Source of the DNA: Bacteroidia bacterium
GTDB lineage: Bacteria > Bacteroidota > Bacteroidia > Bacteroidales > VadinHA17
DNA length: 64,000 nucleotides
Assembly (NCBI GenBank): GCA_026391215.1
Contig: JAPLDX010000034.1
Location: forward strand, 1-64,000
Direction: 5' to 3'
The notes under the pieces were generated by a model. It was not told the DNA's origin. It searched no databases and saw nothing but the letters and a program-made list of their open reading frames with translations. Numbering within the stretch: position 1 is the first letter of the stretch; the number at the start of each line of letters is the position of its first letter. Below are positions 15,826 through 25,224 of this stretch, one piece after another. The translations under genes and the position numbers were made by a program.

Positions 15826-16516
15826 TTATTTTGTAGATTGTGTACGGAACACTCTGTATGAATGCGGTTTAACCATGATTTCAAAACTTCGTGTCGGGTC
15901 AATCTGCCTGCTCATAAAGGGAGGAACCGGCACAACAGTACCCTGGAACGATTCACCCGATAGCAGGTCATCAATTGCACAGACTGGCTGATTAGCAATG
16001 ACTTTAATAGTAACAGGCTCCGGAAGGAATGATTCCACAATAAAAGTTCCGTTATCATAACAGAACAGACTCACCTGAGAGGGCCCTTCCAGCTTAATAT
16101 TGAAATCCTGTGTAGCAACGGCACGTATCCGGTTTAGTACATCAGCGGGATACTGGTACAAATCCGAAAAGTTGTCGGGAATTGTAAGCACATAAAGGTT
16201 TGCCTTTGAATACTGTGCTCTGTGGAGAATGGGCCATCCGGTTGCGCCTTTTGTGGCTGTAATCTCCTCCCATGAGTCATTGGTAAGATAATTGATCTGA
16301 GGAATAAGGATCTCCTGGTCGGATTTGCAATTTCTGAACCATCCTGCCCTGAAATCAGTGACCAGCACCTTTCTGTCAGTGCTGGTAAGCTCTACGATAT
16401 CTTCAATACCCTTTCCATGCAAGGCTCTTAACAATCCTGAAGTGATCATAACATTTTTTCCGGACTGCAGACGATCCTTTATCTTTTGTACTAACTGCGG
16501 ATCAAATTTTGCCTAA
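15826..16516 (-). CDS. C-terminal part of a frameshifted secreted glycosidase-like protein
   Basis: The first ATG is at 16449, but the frame is coding further upstream: FDPQLVQKIKDRLQSGKNVM joins straight to MITSGLLRALHGKGIEDIVE. The stop in this frame is at about 16513, right where the upstream gene's frame ends. The tail has a beta-sandwich look (TFIVESFLPEPVTIKVI and PHSYRVFR, the latter typical of the last strand in glycoside-hydrolase C-terminal domains). Without the frameshift it forms one protein of about 580 residues with 16502-17569. It is probably not translated alone. Confidence 0.7.
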
Positions 16517-17569
16517 TCCAAGGAACTTGTCCAAATTTTCGAATGTCAATCCAGCAGCCCGTGCTATGGTAGTTGGAATAACTGTTTTCCCATCAGGCAG
16601 GTTGATTGGTTTCATCATTTCGTCAAAATCGAAGCTGGTCTTATTTCCCTGCCAGGCTCCCCTGAGTTCAGGCCGGACAGGAGTTTGAAGCTGGCTGTAA
16701 TCAAACATTGTAATTTCAGGAGCTTTGGCAAAAAGTGTCAACCAGAATTGTTCTGCGTACCTGTCCATATACATTGAAGCAGCAGGATCAACCCAGCCGC
16801 CTCCATTACGACCCGGGGCAATATTATCGAAATATCTTATTATCAGGTAACCCAGATATTGCTGCAGGTGCTGATCTGTGAAAACCGGATCGCGGGTTTC
16901 AGTACCGGTATAGATACCGTCAAACATGCCCGGCTGGGTTTCGAGATTAAATCCCAGACCCTGGAAATGTTCATACCAGTTTGGGTATTTGATAACCACC
17001 TTAACCTTCGGGTTAACTGCTTTTGCAGGATCAATAACAAGTTCGCGTGCAGCTTCTGTCATAAGCTTAAGCCTGTAATCTGTCCAGCTCATTTCACCTT
17101 TAGCCTTTATGCACAAATCGCATTTACAGCTGGTAAAAAAGAAATCGTCAAGGATGAACTCGTCGAAATGCTTTGCAGTGTATTCGGCAATCTCCCTGGC
17201 TTTCTTCCGGTGTTCGGGATTAGTATAGCAAAAGGTTTCAAAGTTGTTTCTTTCATTTATGGTATAAGTAATTCCCCCGGCCACTTTAAGTCCTTTGGAT
17301 TTAAAGAACTTAATGGCAGCTTCAAGGGTTTTCTCATCAACAATGATCTGATCCCGGTGGGTTTCGAGATAGATTTTATCGATTTTAACCTGCTGGCTGA
17401 TAAGATTCCATGATTCCTCGAGTTTCTTCTGATCGGCCATATCCCGGACTTCGTAAGCCCTTACGTAGACCGACACAGTGAAGTTCTTATAAAACGGAGG
17501 TCGTTGAGCGGAAACACCAGGAATGATTAATATTAAAAATATTAAACAGGAGATTTTTTTCATTTCCAA
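16502..17569 (-). CDS. N-terminal part of a frameshifted secreted glycosidase-like protein
   Basis: 355 residues with a signal peptide (MKKISCLIFLILIIPGVSAQ). The body looks like a TIM barrel: TVSVYVRAYEVRDM, KIYLETHRDQIIV, LKVAGGITYTIN, FDEFILDDFFFTSCKCDLC and KVVIKYPNWYEHFQ. The acidic pair in FDEFILDDFFF and the CKCDLC cluster occur in uncharacterised glycosidase-like families. The frame stops at 16502 in GKI-stop; the other frame continues as GK-FDPQLVQ. One extra base in the AAAATTT run at 16504-16510 explains it. It is followed by nothing in frame and preceded by the terminator-bearing 17660 gene. Confidence 0.75.
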   Translation of the reverse strand: MEMKKISCLIFLILIIPGVSAQRPPFYKNFTVSVYVRAYEVRDMADQKKLEESWNLISQQVKIDKIYLETHRDQIIVDEKTLEAAIKFFKSKGLKVAGGITYTINERNNFETFCYTNPEHRKKAREIAEYTAKHFDEFILDDFFFTSCKCDLCIKAKGEMSWTDYRLKLMTEAARELVIDPAKAVNPKVKVVIKYPNWYEHFQGLGFNLETQPGMFDGIYTGTETRDPVFTDQHLQQYLGYLIIRYFDNIAPGRNGGGWVDPAASMYMDRYAEQFWLTLFAKAPEITMFDYSQLQTPVRPELRGAWQGNKTSFDFDEMMKPINLPDGKTVIPTTIARAAGLTFENLDKFLGLGKI

Positions 17570-17632
17570 TAATGCTTTGTGGTATATGTTTTATATAGCT
17601 AAAGATAAATATAATGTCCGATTGAAACAAAA

Positions 17633-17653
17633 AAGCCGCATCATGGCGGCTTT
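17633..17653 (-). terminator. Intrinsic terminator after the membrane-fusion protein gene
   Basis: Arms AAAGCCGC (17633-17640) and GCGGCTTT (17646-17653) with a six-base loop. On the minus strand it is followed by TTTTTGTTTC. It lies six bases beyond the stop at 17660. Confidence 0.85.
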
Positions 17654-17659
17654 CTGCAT

Positions 17660-18961
17660 CTAAAGTTTGGAAAGAAGTTCTTCTCCTGTAAGCTTGAACT
17701 TCCAGGGCTCTTCAGGTTGAATGAGGTAAACAGCATCTCCCGGTTCAAGTCCGCTCGTTACAACTACATTTTTGTCATTCATCTCACCAAGGAGGACTAC
17801 CTGCTTATTACCTTTTTTCGTGTAGACAAAAGTAACACTGTCGGCTCCGGTTTGAACGCATTCCGTGGGAATATATACCGCATCAGCAATAGTATTGATT
17901 ATTATTTTATTCCAGGTTGTCATTGAAGGCCTGAGCTCCATGTCAGTACCATCAATTTTAATAATCACCTCAAACATTTTTGCATCTGAATTGGGCAGTA
18001 CTTCACCAATATTCGCAACATTTGTTATTATGCCTGTGTATGATTTTGACGGCAGGGCATCGATAGTAATAATTACTTTCTGACCTGTCTTTACCTTACT
18101 TACTTCAATCTCGTTTATGTAGGTCTGAGAAAGCATTGATGTCAGATCAGGAAGAGTCGCAACAGTCCGGTCAAAAGGATTTATATCAGATCCGGCTTTT
18201 CTTTTTGTGCCATTCCAGTCTTCCTTGTAAATTAAAATTCCGTCAGAAGGAGCTATGATAGTAAATTTGGCCAGGAAATCCTGGAGAGCAGCCACAAGTT
18301 CAGTCCCGTCGTTAAGTGCCTGTTTTGTCTGAGTGATGTCTGCCAGGGACTGAGCCTTCCTCAATGAGTAGTTTTTTTTCAGTTGTTCAAGTCCGCGCTG
18401 TGCTTTGTTAAGGCTTATCTCCGCCTGACGTATTGTTGCAGGAGGTTCATATTTAGACTCAGCCAGCGTGATCCGGGCTTCTTCAACCACAAATTGCTGA
18501 TTCTTTATTTCATCACGAAGATCAGTAAGAGTCACTGCTGTATCAAGGACCTTCATTTCAAGATTTGCCCTTAAAGTTGTAAGGTTTTCAAGTTCATCCT
18601 TCAGTGTATTATCATATTCCGTCCTGTCAAGTTGTGCAATATAGTCCCCTTTCTTCACCATGGTTCCCTCCGAAATAATATCCTGGATCTCGAAATCCAT
18701 GGCATGCATCCTGCCGTGACCACCCCCAGGACCGCCTCTGAATTGTCCCTGGTTACCCATGCTGATCTCAGGGCCTTTGATATCAATTGAATTTTCAGCC
18801 AGTAACTCACCCGAATTTGCCACAGTTATTTCAAAAAGACCCCTTTTAGCCTCTGCATAAATATTTGCGCTCTTATCCTTTGAGGTAACCTTATTGAAGA
18901 TGATCAACACCAGCGTTATAACTGCCGCGACAATACCAGTAATAATAAGTGTCCTTTTCAT
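17660..18961 (-). CDS. HlyD/RND-type periplasmic adaptor (membrane fusion protein)
   Basis: 433 residues with one N-terminal membrane anchor (MKRTLIITGIVAAVITLVLIIF). The lipoyl half-motifs are at about 35-110 and about 235-255 (FTIIAPSDGILIYKED). A coiled-coil hairpin lies between them (about 115-220, ENLTTLRANLEMKV, RGLEQLKKNYSLRKAQ), followed by a beta-barrel and membrane-proximal domain ending in SGLEPGDAVYLI. A Gly/His-rich insert (GGPGGGHGRMHA) sits in the first lipoyl segment and could bind metal or be a flexible loop. Adaptors of this type link an inner-membrane pump or MacB-type ABC transporter to TolC. No pump or TolC gene is adjacent. Confidence 0.85.
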   Translation of the reverse strand: MKRTLIITGIVAAVITLVLIIFNKVTSKDKSANIYAEAKRGLFEITVANSGELLAENSIDIKGPEISMGNQGQFRGGPGGGHGRMHAMDFEIQDIISEGTMVKKGDYIAQLDRTEYDNTLKDELENLTTLRANLEMKVLDTAVTLTDLRDEIKNQQFVVEEARITLAESKYEPPATIRQAEISLNKAQRGLEQLKKNYSLRKAQSLADITQTKQALNDGTELVAALQDFLAKFTIIAPSDGILIYKEDWNGTKRKAGSDINPFDRTVATLPDLTSMLSQTYINEIEVSKVKTGQKVIITIDALPSKSYTGIITNVANIGEVLPNSDAKMFEVIIKIDGTDMELRPSMTTWNKIIINTIADAVYIPTECVQTGADSVTFVYTKKGNKQVVLLGEMNDKNVVVTSGLEPGDAVYLIQPEEPWKFKLTGEELLSKL

Positions 18962-19042
18962 AAGATGATAATGTTCATTGTATATCCTATAGACAAATTT
19001 AAAATCAATTTATTCCAATGGATTTCATAATAAAAGTAATAA

Positions 19043-19076
19043 ATACAAATATATCCTATAAGTGCTATATTTGTAT
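19043..19076. promoter_or_regulatory. Inverted repeat carrying two divergent -7 elements (adaptor gene / hflK)
   Basis: ATACAAATATA (19043-19053) and TATATTTGTAT (19066-19076) form a perfect 11-base inverted repeat with a 12-base spacer. Each arm contains TATATTTG, a full match to TAnnTTTG, one facing hflK at 19098 and one facing the adaptor gene at 18961. I see no well-placed TTG -33 element for either, so it may be an operator rather than two promoters. Confidence 0.5.
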
Positions 19077-19097
19077 AAATCCCTAAATTTTAAATAA

Positions 19098-20072
19098 ATG
19101 GAAGACAATCAATTCAGATATGCCAAAAAATCGCAAGACTGGAAGAAATACATGTTTTATTCTAAGTATATTCTTGCCAGTATTGTCCTGATCATCCTTC
19201 TTTGGATGACTTTCTTCCAGGTGAGGCCGGAGGAAGTCGGCGTCATCACGCGTTTCGGCAGATATATCCGCCAGGAAGAATCCGGACTTCACATGAAGAT
19301 CCCGATACTTGAAAGACTTTACAAAGTAGCTGTGGAAAGACAACAAAAGGAAGAATTTGGATTTAGAACCACCAGTTCAGGAATTAAATCACAATATACA
19401 AAAACCGGCACAGCAGATGAATCCCTTATGCTTACAGGAGATCTTAATCTGGCTGATGTGGAGTGGGTTGTCCAATATCGTATAAACGATGCTTATAAGT
19501 TTCTATTCAAAGTCAGAGAACCGGTAAGTACCATGCGTGATATCTCGGAAGCATGCATGCGGCAGATTGTCGGCGACCGTACTGTAAATGAAGTGCTGAC
19601 TGTCGGCAGAATTGAAATAGCAACCAGTGTTCAGGAGGAAATCCAGAAGTTGTGTACGGAATATTTGCTTGGCATCAAAATAGAACAGGTGGTTTTGCAG
19701 GATATAAATCCTCCTGACCTGGTGAAAGATGCCTTCAATGCTGTAAACCAGGCACAGCAGGAAAAAGAGACACTGATCAATCAGGCGAGATCGGAATACA
19801 ACAAGATCATACCGAAAGCCAGCGGACAGGCAGAAGAGACCATTCAGAAAGCTGAGGGATATGCAACAGAACGTGTCAATAATGCACTTGGTGAGGCAGC
19901 ACGGTTCAATGCTTTATACCGGGAGTATATTAAAGCTCCGGAGGTTACTAAAAGAAGGATTTATCTGGAAACAATGACAAGCGTTATCCCGAAACTGGGT
20001 AATAAGATAATTACCGATGAGGGAGGAAATAATGTGTTACCGCTTCTTCAGATGCAAATGAATAATAAGTAA
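19098..20072 (+). CDS. hflK: HflK, SPFH/band-7 modulator of FtsH
   Basis: 324 residues. One transmembrane segment lies at about 23-42 after a short cytoplasmic N-terminus, then a band-7 domain (VRPEEVGVITRFGRYIRQEE, VQYRINDAYKFLFKV) and a long helical stretch (NAVNQAQQEKETLINQARSE, IQKAEGYATERVNNALGE). Together with HflC it forms the periplasmic cage around FtsH and modulates membrane-protein degradation. The Gly/Pro-rich N-terminal extension of E. coli HflK is missing. HflC follows 12 bases downstream. Confidence 0.9.
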   Translation: MEDNQFRYAKKSQDWKKYMFYSKYILASIVLIILLWMTFFQVRPEEVGVITRFGRYIRQEESGLHMKIPILERLYKVAVERQQKEEFGFRTTSSGIKSQYTKTGTADESLMLTGDLNLADVEWVVQYRINDAYKFLFKVREPVSTMRDISEACMRQIVGDRTVNEVLTVGRIEIATSVQEEIQKLCTEYLLGIKIEQVVLQDINPPDLVKDAFNAVNQAQQEKETLINQARSEYNKIIPKASGQAEETIQKAEGYATERVNNALGEAARFNALYREYIKAPEVTKRRIYLETMTSVIPKLGNKIITDEGGNNVLPLLQMQMNNK

Positions 20073-20084
20073 AACCGGGAAATC

Positions 20085-21029
20085 ATGAAATACACAAAAA
20101 TCATAATTCAGCTTATTATCGCGGTGGTTGCCCTAATCCTGATACTTGAAACTGTTTTTAAAGTAAAGGAAACCGAACAGGTTGTCATAACACAGTTTGG
20201 TAAACCCATCGGGGAGGCAAAGATCACTCCCGGATTAAAGATTAAGGTTCCGTTCATACAGAAGACTAATTATTTTGAAAAAAGATATATGGAGTGGGAC
20301 GGCGATCCCAACCAGGTACCAACGAAGGATAAGAAATTCATTTTTGTCGAGGCCTATGCCCGCTGGCAGATAACTGATCCCCTTCAGTTTTTTAAACGTC
20401 TTACTGATGAGCGGGGCGCGATATCAAGACTGGCGGATATTCTGGACGGAGAAACACGTGATTATATAGCAAACCATAATCTCGAAGAGGTCGTGCGGAG
20501 CGTAAACAGAGTGCCTGCATCATCCGGTTCATTTGGAGAAGAAGTCGGAGATACGCTTTCCGATATCACTGAAGGCAGACTGAAGATCCAGGAAATGATT
20601 CTTTTATCTGCAAATGAGAAAGCCAGTGATCTTGGTATCATCATACTGGACGTAAGACTGAAACGCCTTAATTATGTGACAGAAGTACAGACACAGGTTT
20701 ATGAACGAATGATAAGCGAACGGTTCCGTATTGCCGAGAAATTCAGGTCCGAGGGACAAGGTGAAGCTTCAAAGATCAACGGTGAAAGAGAACGGGATCT
20801 GAAAACAATACAATCGGTAGCCTACCGTAAAGCTGAAGAGATACGGGGACAGGCCGATGCAAGAGCTACTGCAATCTATGCAGCTGCCTATAACCAGTCA
20901 GCCGCCTCAAGGGATCTGTACAATTTTGTAAAATCAATGGAAACTTTTGAAAAGACGTTTGACACAACGACAACCGTCATCCTGTCTACAAAAAGTGAAT
21001 TATATAAATACCTGATTGATTTTCAATAG
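20085..21029 (+). CDS. hflC: HflC, SPFH/band-7 modulator of FtsH
   Basis: 314 residues with an N-terminal membrane anchor (IIIQLIIAVVALILILETVF). A band-7 domain follows (FKVKETEQVVITQFGKPIGE, ARWQITDPLQFFKRLTDERG), then the helical segment ERMISERFRIAEKFRSEGQG and the HflC-typical C-terminal part (RDLYNFVKSMETFEKTFD). It forms one operon with hflK and converges on the 21042-22784 gene with only 12 bases between them. No clear hairpin is visible in that gap. Confidence 0.9.
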   Translation: MKYTKIIIQLIIAVVALILILETVFKVKETEQVVITQFGKPIGEAKITPGLKIKVPFIQKTNYFEKRYMEWDGDPNQVPTKDKKFIFVEAYARWQITDPLQFFKRLTDERGAISRLADILDGETRDYIANHNLEEVVRSVNRVPASSGSFGEEVGDTLSDITEGRLKIQEMILLSANEKASDLGIIILDVRLKRLNYVTEVQTQVYERMISERFRIAEKFRSEGQGEASKINGERERDLKTIQSVAYRKAEEIRGQADARATAIYAAAYNQSAASRDLYNFVKSMETFEKTFDTTTTVILSTKSELYKYLIDFQ

Positions 21030-21041
21030 AAAGAGAATTCT

Positions 21042-22784
21042 TCAGAACGATACGCTTGTTATTTTATTTGACACTGTAAATGTTTTCTTCAGTGTCCCCC
21101 CGGAATATGTGTCATTATAATAGATTCCATTTGTATTTGTTCCGGTCGAAGTTCCACCTGTGTAAATTGAATATGTTGAACCGTTTTTCAGATCAGAGGA
21201 AGAAAACACTACGTAATACACGGACCTGACTGGTTTATATGTAACCAGGTTGTTTCCTGAGGCATCCTGAATATTAAAGAGAGTTGAGGAAGACAATGTT
21301 GATGACATTGTAGCCTTTACACAATACTGTGCTGAAGAACTGGCCGGAACTTCTATCATATTTCCGGAATTTGGTCCTGCAGCTATAAGAAATCCGCCTG
21401 AAACATTAAATGTTCCGTTAATATCGAATCCCACTTCCGGTGCTGACTGAGGCCCGTGAACGACTACAGTTCCACCCGTAAGATTAACATTCCCGTTACT
21501 GTCCAGACCATCCCCCTTGGAAGAGTTGACAACAATGGTTCCATCGTTAATGTTAAGAGAGCTGCCGTCATTTATTTCTGTAGCGCTTCCTTTTGTTGCA
21601 TTGAAGCCGTCATCGGTTGAGACAAGCGACATATTTCCCCCATTAAAAATAATTGATGCGCTCTCAATACCCTCATAACATTTTGTAATATTAATAGTTC
21701 CGTCATTTATCTCAATAGAAACATCGGCATGAATTGCATCATCTCCGGACGCAATTGAAAAAGTTCCATTGTTGATTTTAACTGAATTATTTGAATGTAT
21801 GGCATCATCAGCCGAATTGATTGTGAATTTCCCTTTTTCAATAACCAGGCTTGCCAATGATTTGAGAGCTTTTGCAGATATTATCCCGGAATAACCTCCT
21901 GATGTTCTTCCTCCGCCACCCGGACCTCCCCCGGTAGGAGTTGTCGTTAATGTTGTAGCTGCTCCTCCGCCTGTCGTTATAGTAAATGATCCATCACCGA
22001 TTATAAGATTACTCTGAGCGCTGATACCATCTCCTGAAGAAGTGATATTCACAATAGCACTGTCTATTGTAATATATCCAAGTGAAGCATCGCCCTCGTT
22101 ATCCGAAGTCAGACCATCACCTTTTGCATTTATAATTATGTTTCCGTGCCGGATTACCAGGTAATCTTTCCCTCTTATGCCATCATCAGCGGAGGTAACT
22201 GAAATGGTTCCGCTCTTAATGATCATTCCGTCGTCAGTAGAAATACCGTCATTATAATTGCCTGTTACATTAAGCGATCCTCCTCCGAAAAATGTCAGAA
22301 AGGCATTGCTGAACAATGCAGCATTTGGCTCATCTGTTGTTGAATATGATGCCCCATCTGAAAGATAGTTCTTGGTATCCTCTTTCAGGCAAATAACAAC
22401 TTTCTTTGCGTTCTTTACAAAGACCGGTGCGCTGGAAGAGGATTTGATGTCAATACCATCGAAAATAAGATTGACATTTTCTTCATCTTCTGTTTCCACA
22501 ATTATCTGTCCGTCAGTCAGCGAACCTGTTATATTATATGTTCCTGCAGACTTAATTGTAACCTTGCTGCCGGAAACATCAGCAACCGACGGAACAACTG
22601 AAATTGAGGTTCCGTTAAGGGTGATCTGGACAACTATCGATGTGTCAAACGAATAATCAGCGGGATCTTCCTCTTCAGGACTATCATCACCTGGCACGAT
22701 TGTTTTTTCACATCCGGCCACCATTGCCAGAACAAGTATAGAAGCGACAATTAAGCTAAACTTATTTAAATTCATCATCTTCAT
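21042..22784 (-). CDS. Cthe_2159/DUF4353-type beta-helix lipoprotein
   Basis: 580 residues. Lipobox LAMVAGC gives a surface or periplasmic lipoprotein. The N-terminal region (SGSKVTIKSAGTYNITGSLT) leads into a right-handed parallel beta-helix built from repeats such as SADDGIRGKDYLVIRHGNI, GDGLTSD, GDGISAQSNLIIGDGSFTI and ADDAIHSNNSVKINNGTFSI, rich in Asp-Asp-Gly turns. Cthe_2159 from Clostridium thermocellum, the founding member, binds polygalacturonic acid and calcium, so acidic-polysaccharide binding is plausible here. A Gly-rich loop (TPTGGGPGGGGRTSGG) interrupts the helix in the middle, as in many relatives. Confidence 0.82.
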   Translation of the reverse strand: MKMMNLNKFSLIVASILVLAMVAGCEKTIVPGDDSPEEEDPADYSFDTSIVVQITLNGTSISVVPSVADVSGSKVTIKSAGTYNITGSLTDGQIIVETEDEENVNLIFDGIDIKSSSSAPVFVKNAKKVVICLKEDTKNYLSDGASYSTTDEPNAALFSNAFLTFFGGGSLNVTGNYNDGISTDDGMIIKSGTISVTSADDGIRGKDYLVIRHGNIIINAKGDGLTSDNEGDASLGYITIDSAIVNITSSGDGISAQSNLIIGDGSFTITTGGGAATTLTTTPTGGGPGGGGRTSGGYSGIISAKALKSLASLVIEKGKFTINSADDAIHSNNSVKINNGTFSIASGDDAIHADVSIEINDGTINITKCYEGIESASIIFNGGNMSLVSTDDGFNATKGSATEINDGSSLNINDGTIVVNSSKGDGLDSNGNVNLTGGTVVVHGPQSAPEVGFDINGTFNVSGGFLIAAGPNSGNMIEVPASSSAQYCVKATMSSTLSSSTLFNIQDASGNNLVTYKPVRSVYYVVFSSSDLKNGSTYSIYTGGTSTGTNTNGIYYNDTYSGGTLKKTFTVSNKITSVSF

Positions 22785-22866
22785 TTAGTTGTAGTTATCT
22801 CCTGCAAGCAATAATACAGCCTGTTGATGTTTTTCCCTAACCAGAAATGGTCATTTATTCCTGTGA

Positions 22867-25140
22867 CTACAGATTAAAGGTATATGTATATTTCACCATC
22901 ATTGCCCTTGAATAATAAACCGGCAGATTAGGGAGCTCACGGGTCAGATCTGTATTACGTCCTTCATTGAACACAAGGTAAAGATCATTCCCCTCTTTCG
23001 GATTATACCTTATCCTGAGATTTGTAACGATTTCATGTACGGATTTATTGTACTGCACAAATGCATTGACTGAAAACTTTGTATTTAACATATAAAGAGC
23101 CTTAAGTCCAAACAAATGGTTGGTCCATTTTATATCTCTTTTGCTGATATTTACATGATCAAAACTATAAGTTCCGCCAAGCTCAAAGTGTTTTGAGATA
23201 TTCCATGTTGGCTCCAGGCGTAATGAAAACCTTGCACCATCATAAAACTGTCCGGTCTCAGTTATCGATATAACATAAAATGGCTTTGACATTGGTGTAA
23301 CAAGTACGCCCATGAAATTAATATACTTATACTTACCAGGATTGATATATAGTTCGTTAGGGCTGATTTCAAGGCTGTCCCTCAGGTTATCAATATTGTA
23401 AACCAGGTTAAGCTCTCCCTGCCACTGGTTCTTTGTCTGGAATGACCAGCCAGTGAAATTTGTCAGGGTCATCATAGAGCCATCATCAATATATGCCCTG
23501 TAAAACATTCTGCTTTGCGGGGAATGGCTGTAGATCTTTGAATTTTCGCCCGGAATCCATCCGTAACGAAGTTCCCCCATTACAGAGGCATAATCATCTA
23601 TCATTTCAAAGCCAATACCAGGATTGAAATTGACCCCTGACTGAGTATATCCAAGTTCATAGCCCAGACCTTTATTAGCCCTTCTTTGCCAGCTTATTGT
23701 AAGGAGGGAATTATCTTTAATAGAATTGTTATTTGTGGAGTCTTCAAAAGTCTGGCTCCATTTAATATCCAGGTAATCATCACCGAAGAGACGGAGAATA
23801 CCATCAATGCCATAAGCAGCATTGTACGATCCGTCTGCTCCCAGCCGGCTGGTCGCCATAGCACCTATATAGGTGTTTTCATTTATGACCTGACGTCTTA
23901 ATCTTAAGACCCCGAAGTTTTCTGAAGGTAGGATCACGCTTCTTATACCGGCAGAATTTTTCTGCCAAAGTGGTGCTGTCTGCATATCCATTAAACCAAC
24001 ATCCCACTTTTTTAATCGGCCAGTCAACCGGGCACCTCCGTAAATCCGTACTGGATCGCCATCATCACTTAAACCTATGCGGCGGCTGTAAAAAATATTA
24101 TCATTGCCACCTATACTGAAATCGAAAACGCTGGCACGTTCCAGGAAAAACAACCGCTTTTCAGGAAAATAAAGCGAAAAGCGAGTAAGATTTACCTGCT
24201 GATCATCAGCTTCAACCTGCGCAAAGTCAGTATTTGCCGTGAGATCCAGAACAAGATTACTGGTGATACCATATTTTACATCCAATCCAGCTTCATATAC
24301 AGGCTTTCCAGACTTATCGTACGTCGTTTCATCATCATTGATATCGTATTTGCTTTCATAGCCTACAAGAGCATAGGGAGCAATATAAAGAGGTTTACTG
24401 GGTTTTACTCCCCGAAGCACAATTTCCTGTGCCTGTGATGGTTTAATAACTGAAAAATCACCCCAATTGGGAGGGATTGCAGGATAAAGATCAGTTTCAT
24501 TTTTGGATGGGATCCATCTTTGGATTATTAAGCCCATCCTTACCTCACCAATGAGTTCCTGAAACCTGAGACTGGAAAGCGGAATTCTTATTTCAGTACA
24601 CCAGCCTCCGGAATGTTTTTGTGTCATCACATCCCAGAATGTGTTCCAGCTTATATTCATCGGCATCTGATCAGGCTGATTCACTACTGCGTCTCTCTGA
24701 ATACCTGCATCAAATCGCAAGCCCTCTGGCGAGGTAAAAAACGCCAGTCCATTCTCTTTATCATTATATGTATCGAGAGTAAAACCTATCATATCACTGC
24801 CCTGTCCCAAATAGTCCCTTTTATAACTTGCAGACTTTATCATGGAAGGATCCTTATAGTAAAGCCATATTCCGGCATACAGATACTTATCGTCATATGC
24901 CATACGGAAATCAGTTTCCTCAGTAGGTTCTTTCCCAAAGACTGGAGCAAACATAATCAGCTTTATCGGTTCAATAGATTTCCAGGCTTCCTCGTCAGGG
25001 ATTCCGTCGAAAAGGAGAGGATGAGATAATCTGTTGATCACTAAAGCCTGTTTTCGGGAGAGAATTGAATCAGATTGTCCCGAAACGATTAATGCCGGGC
25101 AGATCAATAACAACAAAAATAACAGGTATCTGAGGTTCAT
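22867..25140 (-). CDS. DUF5916 outer-membrane protein with N-terminal CBM9-like domain
   Basis: 757 residues with a signal peptide (MNLRYLLFLLLLICPALIVSGQ). Residues about 40-230 are a sugar-binding-type domain (LFDGIPDEEAWKSIEPIKL, RMAYDDKYLYAGIWLYYKDP, GFTLDTYNDKENGLAFF). The rest is a beta-barrel with alternating aromatic strands (DLTANTDFAQVEADDQQVNL, FFLERASVF, FYSRRIGL) ending in KYTYTFNL. This is the standard architecture of DUF5916 proteins in Bacteroidota. Their function is not established; the CBM9-like front suggests carbohydrate contact. Confidence 0.82.
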   Translation of the reverse strand: MNLRYLLFLLLLICPALIVSGQSDSILSRKQALVINRLSHPLLFDGIPDEEAWKSIEPIKLIMFAPVFGKEPTEETDFRMAYDDKYLYAGIWLYYKDPSMIKSASYKRDYLGQGSDMIGFTLDTYNDKENGLAFFTSPEGLRFDAGIQRDAVVNQPDQMPMNISWNTFWDVMTQKHSGGWCTEIRIPLSSLRFQELIGEVRMGLIIQRWIPSKNETDLYPAIPPNWGDFSVIKPSQAQEIVLRGVKPSKPLYIAPYALVGYESKYDINDDETTYDKSGKPVYEAGLDVKYGITSNLVLDLTANTDFAQVEADDQQVNLTRFSLYFPEKRLFFLERASVFDFSIGGNDNIFYSRRIGLSDDGDPVRIYGGARLTGRLKKWDVGLMDMQTAPLWQKNSAGIRSVILPSENFGVLRLRRQVINENTYIGAMATSRLGADGSYNAAYGIDGILRLFGDDYLDIKWSQTFEDSTNNNSIKDNSLLTISWQRRANKGLGYELGYTQSGVNFNPGIGFEMIDDYASVMGELRYGWIPGENSKIYSHSPQSRMFYRAYIDDGSMMTLTNFTGWSFQTKNQWQGELNLVYNIDNLRDSLEISPNELYINPGKYKYINFMGVLVTPMSKPFYVISITETGQFYDGARFSLRLEPTWNISKHFELGGTYSFDHVNISKRDIKWTNHLFGLKALYMLNTKFSVNAFVQYNKSVHEIVTNLRIRYNPKEGNDLYLVFNEGRNTDLTRELPNLPVYYSRAMMVKYTYTFNL

Positions 25141-25224
25141 TATTTACCGGTTCTATTAACAGGATGCCAAAGATATTAAAAAACTGAAAAAGACAAAACA
25201 GCAAGAATAATCAATAAAATTCAA

